From NCBI GenBank assembly GCA_050014795.1, contig JBEKCQ010000023.1, forward strand, positions 1 through 36,600: 36,600 nucleotides of DNA. Direction: 5' to 3'. This document shows, one piece after another, positions 1 to 7,258 of the stretch. A program made the translations under genes and the position numbers. Origin of the DNA: JALHUF01 sp050014795. GTDB lineage: Bacteria; Acidobacteriota; Terriglobia; UBA7540. Each line of letters begins with the position of its first letter. The stretch's first letter is position 1. The notes beneath the pieces were generated by a model. The model was not told where the DNA came from and made no database searches. It saw nothing but the letters and a program-made list of their open reading frames with translations.

Positions 1-138
1 GTCTGGAAGGGCCTCAAGGGGCAGGCTGGGCTCAGGTTCCTCTCGATGGATCAACCAAGCAGCGAAACCCTGAGGGCGCTGTGCGCCACCCTCCACCTCC
101 AGCCGATGGGTCCAATGGCCCTTGAAGAAGACGAGTGA
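1..138 (+). CDS. C-terminal fragment of a probable PilZ-domain protein
   Basis: Frame 1 is open from the first base of the window to a TGA at 136-138 and encodes 45 residues, so only the 3' end of the gene is present. The segment KGQAGLRFLSMDQPSSETLRA resembles the closing strand and helix of PilZ domains, in which a G-(I/L)-R-F stretch is followed by an acidic or polar turn and a helix. PilZ domains bind cyclic di-GMP. The protein ends in an acidic LEEDE tail. The gene converges on the GH31 gene, which stops 21 bp away. The assignment rests on a short motif only and could be wrong; the presence of a coding 3' end is more secure than the family. Confidence 0.4.
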   Translation, partial: VWKGLKGQAGLRFLSMDQPSSETLRALCATLHLQPMGPMALEEDE

Positions 139-159
139 CAGGACGGCGCGCGCGGGCTC

Positions 160-2139
160 TCACTTCGGCGTCTTGCTGCTGTCGCGACCTACCCGCTCAA
201 ACACGGGAAGAGTTTCCAGCGGCGCCGGGAAAGACTTGATCGTCCTGCCGCCCGGCACCGCCTTCCCCGTCCAAAAATCGCGCCATTCGCCCGCGGGAAG
301 GTAGACGTCCCGCGCGCGGGCACCGGAGCACAGCACCGGCGCTACCAGCAAGCTCTCTCCCACCATGAATTCGTCGCGGACCAGGTAAGCCTTCTCATCC
401 TCGGGGAAGATGTAGAAAAGTGGCGACCAGATGGGCTTGCCGTTCTCCATCGCTCGCTCGACCAGAGGCTTGAAGCGCGACGCCCAGAGTTTCGCGTGCA
501 GCTCCGCAAACTGGCGGATGATTTTCTGCGAGGGCTGACTGAAGTTCCACGGCCCGTAGGAGAGCTGCATGATAGGCATGAAGGCCGCGGCCTGGGCCCA
601 GCGAACGTTCAATTCTTCATCGGGCTTGAAACCCTCGTCCAGTCCGCCACCGATCAGGTCCGGGCAATTGAACACGAAGCCGAGCAGCGACTGGATGCCG
701 CCGTGGGTGACGATGGCCGGCAGCCCGTCGGTTTCGGCCCACGAGGCCCTTTTGTCGCGCATCCGGTTGAAGAGGCCGAGCGGCTGGGTTCGCCAGCCCA
801 CCCGGAGTTCGTTCAACTCGAATCCCGCGGCCACTTCCGCATAGAGGTCTGTGTACCGGTTGCGGGTAAGCGGGCCGCCGCCCGAAATTGCGCCCGCCCG
901 GGGCCAGTATTCCGCGTCGCCGCCGTCGAACTTGAAGCCATCCACGCCATAGCGTTGCATCAGGGATTTGAGGCCGCTCACGTAACTTTCTCGCGCCGCA
1001 GGATTGTTGAAATCGATGAGGGCTGCTTCCCCATTCCACCATTGGATGTGTGCCGGTTTGCCGGTGGCAGCATCACGGACCAGCCAGCCTTTCTCCTCAC
1101 CTTGGCGATAGCAGTCCGAATCAGGGTTCGCAAAGTTCTCCACCCACAAGGCGAGCCGATAGCCGCGCTGGTGGACTTCATCCACCATCGCCTTCGGATC
1201 GGGGAACTTCGAGTTGAATTCGTTGTCGCCGTAGTGCGTTTGCCACCCGTCGTCGATGATCACGACGCTCCCCGGCCAGCCACCGTCGTGCATCTTGCCG
1301 ACGTACTCCACCACGTCAGCTTGGCTCACCTTGCTGAAATACTGGCACCAGGTGGACCAGACCGGGCGCTCAAACACGCAGTCGGGTGGGCGCTGGCGCG
1401 GCTTGCCAGCGGCCGCCGCAAACAGATCCCGCGCTTCCGCGCTGTTCTCCCCAACAAAAATCGTGTAGTGCATCGCGGGCGAGCCGAGATAAGCAAAGCG
1501 GAACAGCCCATCGCCGCCTTGGTTGATGGAAGCCGCGATGTCGTCGTAGGTGTCAAGGAAGATGCCCACGCCGCTCGAAGTCATCCAGAACGGCGTGGCG
1601 TGATTGGAAGTGGCAAGAAACGGGTCGGCGCTCCACTCGTGGGCTTCCAGCGGCCACAGGTGAGCCTGGTCCACGGCGCCGCCGTACCAGTGTCCGCCCG
1701 AGGCCAGAGAAAAGCTTTCGCCCAGCCGCTCGACGTTCGCCGCGCCTTCAATTTGTGCCTGGATACGGACTTGCTCCGGCGCAAGTTTGAGGTGATAGGC
1801 CACGACTACGTTCCGGCGTGGCGTCGCGACGCGCAGCTCCAGCTCACCATCTCGCGCCGAATGACTGCGGAGGTCCCCGAAAGGAACCGTCTCTCCGCCC
1901 GCCACGATGAAACCTCCGGACGCCGCCAGCACGACTTTCCTGCCGCGTACGATCTCCAAACGCAGCGGGTGCTTCTTCACCACCAGAACGTAGCGAGGCG
2001 TGGCAGCTTCGATACGGTCGGGGCGCTCCGTGAATCTCAAGTCCCGCCCGGCCAGGACGCCGCCGCACGAAAGCATCGTCAAAAACATCAAGGAGAGACT
2101 CGTCCGGCTCAAATGACGTCGGGCAAACACGGCCAACAC
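160..2139 (-). CDS. Exported GH31-family glycosidase, MYORG-like subgroup
   Basis: A 659-residue protein with an N-terminal hydrophobic export signal (about residues 12-30). The catalytic (beta/alpha)8 barrel of glycoside hydrolase family 31 is recognisable from VVIIDDGWQTHYGDNEFNSKFPD, from LALWVENFANPDSD, and from the nucleophile segment YGVDGFKFDGGDAEYWP with the expected catalytic aspartate at D405. The FKFDGG(D/E) form resembles the MYORG-type branch of GH31 rather than classical alpha-glucosidases (WxDMNE), so the substrate may be an alpha-galactoside or another alpha-glycoside. A C-terminal beta-domain follows (VAPVLCSGARARDVYLPAGEWRDFWTG). The start is a GTG with a GGAGGGG stretch about 10 nt upstream on the minus strand. 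It lies 186 bp downstream of the radical SAM gene in the same orientation; no functional link is evident. Confidence 0.88.
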   Translation of the reverse strand: MLAVFARRHLSRTSLSLMFLTMLSCGGVLAGRDLRFTERPDRIEAATPRYVLVVKKHPLRLEIVRGRKVVLAASGGFIVAGGETVPFGDLRSHSARDGELELRVATPRRNVVVAYHLKLAPEQVRIQAQIEGAANVERLGESFSLASGGHWYGGAVDQAHLWPLEAHEWSADPFLATSNHATPFWMTSSGVGIFLDTYDDIAASINQGGDGLFRFAYLGSPAMHYTIFVGENSAEARDLFAAAAGKPRQRPPDCVFERPVWSTWCQYFSKVSQADVVEYVGKMHDGGWPGSVVIIDDGWQTHYGDNEFNSKFPDPKAMVDEVHQRGYRLALWVENFANPDSDCYRQGEEKGWLVRDAATGKPAHIQWWNGEAALIDFNNPAARESYVSGLKSLMQRYGVDGFKFDGGDAEYWPRAGAISGGGPLTRNRYTDLYAEVAAGFELNELRVGWRTQPLGLFNRMRDKRASWAETDGLPAIVTHGGIQSLLGFVFNCPDLIGGGLDEGFKPDEELNVRWAQAAAFMPIMQLSYGPWNFSQPSQKIIRQFAELHAKLWASRFKPLVERAMENGKPIWSPLFYIFPEDEKAYLVRDEFMVGESLLVAPVLCSGARARDVYLPAGEWRDFWTGKAVPGGRTIKSFPAPLETLPVFERVGRDSSKTPK

Positions 2140-2325
2140 CCCTACCGCACCCCTCCAGGGGCGCTAATGGACACCTTCGTCGTGGATTGGAAAACAAGTC
2201 TATCACGCTCCCGGGGAGGAACAGAAAGGGTGGGCGCGATGAACTTGCCCCGATTCTAGCCAACCTTGTCCACCAGGAGGGCGGCGCTGTGAGTGCGGAG
2301 CAGAACGTGATGTAGTGCCCTGGTA

Positions 2326-3957
2326 TCAGTTCTGGCGGGGAGGCTCGAAGGCGTCAGAAATCGTGGTGAGCGTATCGCGGACGAGCCGCTGGGTGTTGGT
2401 GCTGGTGACCGCCCCGGAGCTGGCGCCGGCGAGCAGGCTATCTACGAGGGAGTGCTGGCCCAGGACCACGAGCTCGTTCTCCTCGGCCGCGTTCCGGACG
2501 ACTTCATCCCAGGCATGCTGGTTGTAGATGCAGCCCGGGTCACCAGCCTGGACGTCCCCCAGGTAGGTCAAGGCGCGCGCCCGGCAGCCTCCGCAGTAGG
2601 CGCGGAAGTCGCAGACCACGCAATGGTCGCCGCGATCCTCGCGATTGGAAAGCAAGGCGAAGTAGGGATTGTCCCAAGCCTCGATCAGCTTCTGGCGTTT
2701 CAGGTCGCCCACTTCGACCGACGCCATGTAAACGCACGGGGTCATCTTGCCATTGGGCTGAAGGCAGCAATAGCAGCGCCCCGCGCCGCAACCCCCGATG
2801 TACTTCGAGAGGACTTTCGCCTGTTTGCCCTTGCCCTTGCCGGCGTGGGCGGTGGCCATCAAGCCCTCCAGCGGTCCGTAGAGGATGCAGGCGCGGCCGA
2901 ATTGCGGCGCGGTCGACATGACGGAGATCTTGCCTTCCTGGAGGTGACGGTTCAGAAGGCGCAGGAGTTCTTCGCGCTCGGCCGGGGTGATGTCCATCTC
3001 GGCCATTTCCTGGCCGCGCCCGACGGGGATGAAGTTGAAGTGGACGAAGGTGCTGCAACCCAGATCCTTCGCCAGGTTGATCATGGCTTCGGCGTGGTGC
3101 AGGTTCATCCGCGTCAGGCAGGCGGCCAGGCCCGTCCGCAAGCCCGGCGTCGAGGAAGCGTTCTTGATGCCCTCCACCGTCCGCTTCCAGGCCCCTTGCA
3201 GGCCACGGAAGCGGTCGTGTTCTTCGGCCCGAATGGAATCCAGCGAGACTTCGACGTATTTCACGCCGTATTCCACCAGCCGCTGGCAATTCTCCTGGCT
3301 GAGCAGGGTGCCGTTGGTGGCCACCGTCGTGTGGACGCCGCGCTTCTTGCAGTGCTCCAGGACCTTCCAGACGTCCTTCGAAACCAAGGGCTCACCGCCG
3401 GCCAGGGCAAGAAAAGGGACGTACTCGTAGCCCATTTGATCGATGAGATCGAGCTTCTGCTCGGTGGTGAGTTCGTCGGCGAGCGGCTTGTGGGCAGCCT
3501 CCTGGTAGCAGTGGCGGCAGGTCAGGTTGCAGGCCTGCGTGTAGTTCCAAACCACGATGAGGGGAGCGGAGAACCGCTGCGGCACCGTGAGGCCGTACTT
3601 GGCGATGCTGCGGGCCGTGTTCACCAGCGCCCGGGCCGTCGGCCGATGGTGGAGAACCTTCGCCTTCAGGACTTCCTGGCCCACGCCCGTCCTGGCCCGA
3701 AACACTTCAATGGCACGATGGGGAATGGCGAATTTCAGGCGCTCCCAGAGCGTCCGGTCGGGCCGGTCGTACCGTTCGAAGACCTCTTCGAGGTAGCATC
3801 GCCCGTTGCCATTGCGCCGGGTGAGCAGTCCGAGGAACTTCCGCATCGCCGGTCGAGCCAGGTAGTCCTCGAACTTGTGAGGTTCGATGTCAGGCGGTGG
3901 AGAAACCTTGACAACGCGAGGCCGTCGCGCGGTAAGAATTTGGCCGGGCTGAGGCAT
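2326..3957 (-). CDS. Radical SAM protein with SPASM domain
   Basis: A 543-residue protein with the radical SAM cluster motif CNLTCRHC (C143, C147, C150), which binds the 4Fe-4S cluster that cleaves S-adenosylmethionine. The GGEP motif follows (ALAGGEPLVSKDVW). The C-terminal third is a cysteine-rich SPASM module: CGAGRCYCCLQPNGKMTPC, then CVVCDFRAYCGGC and a final GDPGC, which should hold auxiliary Fe-S clusters. SPASM enzymes mature ribosomal peptides, activate enzymes or modify cofactors. About 130 residues precede the radical SAM core and have no recognised domain. No candidate peptide substrate was found in the flanking spacers, so the substrate is unknown. The ATG at 3957 lacks a strong Shine-Dalgarno sequence. 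Confidence 0.9.
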   Translation of the reverse strand: MPQPGQILTARRPRVVKVSPPPDIEPHKFEDYLARPAMRKFLGLLTRRNGNGRCYLEEVFERYDRPDRTLWERLKFAIPHRAIEVFRARTGVGQEVLKAKVLHHRPTARALVNTARSIAKYGLTVPQRFSAPLIVVWNYTQACNLTCRHCYQEAAHKPLADELTTEQKLDLIDQMGYEYVPFLALAGGEPLVSKDVWKVLEHCKKRGVHTTVATNGTLLSQENCQRLVEYGVKYVEVSLDSIRAEEHDRFRGLQGAWKRTVEGIKNASSTPGLRTGLAACLTRMNLHHAEAMINLAKDLGCSTFVHFNFIPVGRGQEMAEMDITPAEREELLRLLNRHLQEGKISVMSTAPQFGRACILYGPLEGLMATAHAGKGKGKQAKVLSKYIGGCGAGRCYCCLQPNGKMTPCVYMASVEVGDLKRQKLIEAWDNPYFALLSNREDRGDHCVVCDFRAYCGGCRARALTYLGDVQAGDPGCIYNQHAWDEVVRNAAEENELVVLGQHSLVDSLLAGASSGAVTSTNTQRLVRDTLTTISDAFEPPRQN

Positions 3958-4059
3958 ACACCCACGTCACTCCGTCAAAAAAGTCCCAGGTCGTACGATG
4001 CAAGAAAACGTTGGAATGTTGCAGAAATCTCTGAGGAACGGCAAGTCCTCCCAATGTGC

Positions 4060-4833
4060 CTACTGATTCGGCGGCCCCTCATCTCCCGTGGCGGGAGAAG
4101 GCTCGGCAGGTTTCTCCGTCGCCTCGCCCGCCGGGGTTTCCCCAGCGGGAGGCTGATACCTGACCATCTTAGGTTGGTCGGCGGCTATCTTCTTCACCAA
4201 GTCCGCCACCGCGTTGTGCAGCGCCTTGCCAAGGGGAGAACTCTGGAACGACGCTCCCCCACTCGACAGATCTCCCAGGCTGGTGCTGACGCTGGCGCCC
4301 ACCTTGGTCTCCGAGGCGCGGCCGGTGACGCGAATGCTCTCGAGCTGCTTGCCAGTGGTGACGCTGTACAGATCGCCCTGAAGCGTGACCACAGCCTTCA
4401 CGGAGCGCGAGCTGCCGCCCACTTGCTGACCGAAGATAGCGGGGCCGGAGACATGCTTGTCGGATTCCTCGGAGCTGGCTTCCAGCACGGTGCCCACCAA
4501 CACGACGTCCACCTTGCGGGCGCGGGCAATTTCCACCGCCTTCTGGTTGTCAAGGTCCTCGGGATTGGTCCCTTCGTCAAGTTTCAGGACTCGCCCCACG
4601 AGGTTTGTGGAATGAGCGATCTCGGCTTGCACGGCGCGGCCGAGGGCGACGCCCGTCTCCTGGCCGCCCGACCCGGTGTTGTCAACAAAGGGCAGCACTC
4701 CCACCTTGTACTGGTACTTAAGGCTGGCCAGTGAACCCTTCTCCTGCGCGCCGAGGGGCAGGACTCCACCCAGCACGAACAGGGTCAGAACGAGCCGTCC
4801 GGTTGCCTCTGCAATTCTCGCCCATCGATTCAT
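4060..4833 (-). CDS. CsgG-like exported protein
   Basis: A 257-residue protein with an N-terminal signal peptide (hydrophobic core LVLTLFVLGGVLPLGAQ, cleavage likely after LGA). The mature region begins with YKVGVLPFVDNTGSGG, the opening strand of the CsgG/curli-assembly fold, followed by a helix (GVALGRAVQAEIAHST) and a strand with conserved spacing (KVDVVLVGTVLEAS). CsgG itself is an outer-membrane lipoprotein pore. This protein has no lipobox cysteine, so a periplasmic role is as likely as a secretion channel. The C-terminus is proline/glutamate-rich. The start has an AAGGGGAAG Shine-Dalgarno sequence. It lies 87 bp downstream of the Gly/Ser-linker protein gene on the same strand and may be co-transcribed with it. 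Confidence 0.7.
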   Translation of the reverse strand: MNRWARIAEATGRLVLTLFVLGGVLPLGAQEKGSLASLKYQYKVGVLPFVDNTGSGGQETGVALGRAVQAEIAHSTNLVGRVLKLDEGTNPEDLDNQKAVEIARARKVDVVLVGTVLEASSEESDKHVSGPAIFGQQVGGSSRSVKAVVTLQGDLYSVTTGKQLESIRVTGRASETKVGASVSTSLGDLSSGGASFQSSPLGKALHNAVADLVKKIAADQPKMVRYQPPAGETPAGEATEKPAEPSPATGDEGPPNQ

Positions 4834-4920
4834 TGCTCTTCCCCTTTTGCCGATCGCCCTCGGCCCGCCCGGAATGGAATCGCTGCTTCTCTCATACCAC
4901 CCCGGTTCTCACTTCTTGGG

Positions 4921-7059
4921 CTACTTTGGCTTGGTGATTTGGTGCGCGTACCAGAAGTACTCGTACTCGTGCCACACTTTCACGTGGTTCCGCTGTGTGC
5001 CGGTTTTGTGGAAGGTGGCGAACGGCGAATCCATGTGCACGTCGTGCGCCACGGTGACTTCGTGGGGCACGCCGGAGTCCTTGCAGTTCGGGTCCGGCGG
5101 AGCACCCAGGGCCTGACGCTTGGCGTTGACTTGCTTGCAAGTCCCGGTCACGACCGTCCGCTCCAGGACGCGCATGCTGCCGCTCCCTTGGACGTTGCCC
5201 CCTTCGTCTTCGATGTACGGGCTCCAGGTCGGGAAAGTCTTCCGGTCCCGTTGCCAGTTCACCATGTATTCGACCACCAGATTCTTATCGCCGGCATAAA
5301 CATCGCCGTCCATCTTGAGGTTCATCTTCCCGCCGCTGAGATTGCCCTTGAGCTTGAAACGGCGGGACTCCGGCCCCTTGGCCAGTCCTTTGTACTCATA
5401 GTTCACCTGGGTCACGCCCGGCACGGACAGCATGGCGCCCGCCATCGCCCCAGGTCCCAGCGTCGCGCCCGCCGCCATCCCGGCCGCCGCTGTCCCGAAC
5501 TGCCCGGCGCTCTTGGCCACGTCGCCGGCCCCTGCGCCCACCGAAGTCCCCGCTTTCAACGTGGGGCTGCCTTCGCAAGCCGCTTTCTGATTATCCTCGG
5601 CTTGCGCGAACTTCTTGAAAGCCTCCTTGGTCTTTTCTTTCAGCTTGTCCTTCACCTGCTCCTTCAGCTTGTCTTTGGCTTGGTCATAGATCCATCCGGC
5701 GGCTTTGTCCCAGAAATCTTCCGGAACCTGCGTCTGGCCAGCCAGTTTCTGGAAAGTCGCGCCAAAAGGCCCTTCCGCGAGGTCGGCACACGTCAGCCCA
5801 CCCACAAACTTCACGGGCGCCCCCGTGAGGCAGCGATCCTCCCAGACCGTCTGAGCCAGGCTGGTCGCCGAGTAGTTCCCGGCTGTCTTGGAACTGAAGT
5901 AGGGTTGGTACTGAAGCCGTTTGCCGGTCTCCGATTTTTGAAAACTCGTCCACTGGCTCAGATAGCTGGCCAACTCGCCTTCCTCTTTCAGGTTGCCCGC
6001 GCTGAAGAACTCTGTAGCCTTCTTGGCGATGTTCGCTCCGGCTTCCATGAAGTCGGGAATCTGGGCCATCATGTTGACGGCCTCGTTCACTTGTTGCGTG
6101 AGGCGAGCCACCCCGCAGAGATTCGGGTCAAGGTCATAAGTGACTTCTCCGTCGCCGACGACGTTCCCGGCTTTGTCCACGGTAAAATCAAAGCGTGCCA
6201 AGTGCTTCACCGTCAGGGTCATGGCCTGGCGCTTACTCTGCGGGTCCTGGAGGTTGCTCTTGAAGCGAATCTCCCAACCCCAGGCGATGCCCACCCAGTC
6301 GCCGACGTAAGGAGCGAGTTTGGGATCGGGCGCCACATTGTTGCCGGAACCACCGCCGGAGCCACCACTCCCACCTGCACCGCCGCCTCCGTGACCGCTG
6401 CCTCCTCCCGAGCCTCCGCCGGAGCCGCCGCTGCCCCCGCTTCCGCCCGAGCCACCTCCTCCGGAGCCGCTACCCGAACCACCGCTTCCACCCGAGCCGC
6501 CACCGCCGCCCGATCCGCTGCCACCTCCGGAACCTCCGCCCCCGGAGCCAGAACCGGCACCACCTCCCGAACCACTTCCCGCGCCAGAACCTGCCCCGCC
6601 ACCCGAGCCGCCGGAACCTCCACCCCCGCCGGAGCCGCTACCCAGCCGCTGGGCGGTCACCCGCAGCCAAGTCGAGCTCCCGGGTCCATCCGAAAACACC
6701 TTGAAAGGCAGGGTGAGTGTCGGTCCGGCGAGCGTGTAGGCCTGGTTGCTCACGGACTTCCCGATTTGGGGCAGAGAGAGGGTGATGCGATTTCCGCTGG
6801 TGCTGTACGTGCCGCTGTCCGTGATGTTCTGGCCCGGCCCGACCGCCGCGAATGCCACACCACCCACGCTGAAAGTCAGTGTGACGCTCGTCCCTTCGTC
6901 GGCCGTGCTGCCGTCCGAATCACGCACGAAGTTCCACGTGCCCACCAGACTGTTTTTCTGCGCCGCCGCGGGCAGGCTCACACCCAGCGACACTACCCCC
7001 AGCAGCAGGACCAGCCGCGTGACCGCTCGTCGGCGGAGTTCGCACGTTTCAAACTTCAT
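4921..7059 (-). CDS. Large exported protein with ~100-residue Gly/Ser linker, function unknown
   Basis: A 712-residue protein from the ATG at 7059, which has GAGGTG 5 nt upstream; an in-frame GTG at 7077 would add six residues. A signal peptide (VLLLGVVSLGVSLPAAAQ) is followed by a small beta-rich domain (residues ~38-135, SLVGTWNF...) resembling lipocalin-like modules. Residues ~140-239 are almost only Gly and Ser. The C-terminal ~470 residues hold no domain I recognise. They include a strongly charged amphipathic helix (AKDKLKEQVKDKLKEKTKEA), then an Ala/Gly-rich hydrophobic stretch with GxxxG-like spacing (AAAGMAAGATLGPGAMAGAM), and a Cys-containing C-terminal beta-rich part. The CsgG-like gene follows on the same strand. 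Function cannot be assigned. Confidence 0.75.
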   Translation of the reverse strand: MKFETCELRRRAVTRLVLLLGVVSLGVSLPAAAQKNSLVGTWNFVRDSDGSTADEGTSVTLTFSVGGVAFAAVGPGQNITDSGTYSTSGNRITLSLPQIGKSVSNQAYTLAGPTLTLPFKVFSDGPGSSTWLRVTAQRLGSGSGGGGGSGGSGGGAGSGAGSGSGGGAGSGSGGGGSGGGSGSGGGGGSGGSGGSGSGSGGGGSGGSGGSGGSGGGSGGGSGHGGGGAGGSGGSGGGSGNNVAPDPKLAPYVGDWVGIAWGWEIRFKSNLQDPQSKRQAMTLTVKHLARFDFTVDKAGNVVGDGEVTYDLDPNLCGVARLTQQVNEAVNMMAQIPDFMEAGANIAKKATEFFSAGNLKEEGELASYLSQWTSFQKSETGKRLQYQPYFSSKTAGNYSATSLAQTVWEDRCLTGAPVKFVGGLTCADLAEGPFGATFQKLAGQTQVPEDFWDKAAGWIYDQAKDKLKEQVKDKLKEKTKEAFKKFAQAEDNQKAACEGSPTLKAGTSVGAGAGDVAKSAGQFGTAAAGMAAGATLGPGAMAGAMLSVPGVTQVNYEYKGLAKGPESRRFKLKGNLSGGKMNLKMDGDVYAGDKNLVVEYMVNWQRDRKTFPTWSPYIEDEGGNVQGSGSMRVLERTVVTGTCKQVNAKRQALGAPPDPNCKDSGVPHEVTVAHDVHMDSPFATFHKTGTQRNHVKVWHEYEYFWYAHQITKPK

Positions 7060-7162
7060 CGGCACCTCACAACGCACGGGACGAGATCAGGGAAGGTCGC
7101 CAACTGGCCTTCAATTCACCCGGAAGCCCGAGCACACCCCGCACACCTTGGAGCAGATAGTG

Positions 7163-7192
7163 ATGATAGTGTATGTCACCAAAACCGCACAA
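7163..7192 (-). promoter_or_regulatory. Candidate promoter for the Gly/Ser-linker gene
   Basis: On the minus strand, TTGTGC (7187-7192) and TATCAT (7163-7168) are separated by 18 nt and lie about 104 nt upstream of the start at 7059. The match to a sigma-70 type promoter is moderate. The spacer is shared with the divergent queG gene, for which no comparable promoter was seen. Confidence 0.3.
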
Positions 7193-7258
7193 CCCCATTT
7201 CGCGAGGTTGCCCAGCACTCGCCTTTCGCCCGACGGACTCTGCGCTATGATTAGAGCG

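Noticed and set aside
496..2259. Long open frame on the plus strand opposite the GH31 gene
   Set aside because: It has no recognisable family features and is the antisense shadow of a clear glycosidase in GC-rich DNA.
2452..7254. Very long plus-strand open frames opposite the radical SAM, CsgG-like and Gly/Ser genes
   Set aside because: They are antisense to well-supported genes and have low-complexity, Arg/Ala/His-rich translations without domain motifs.
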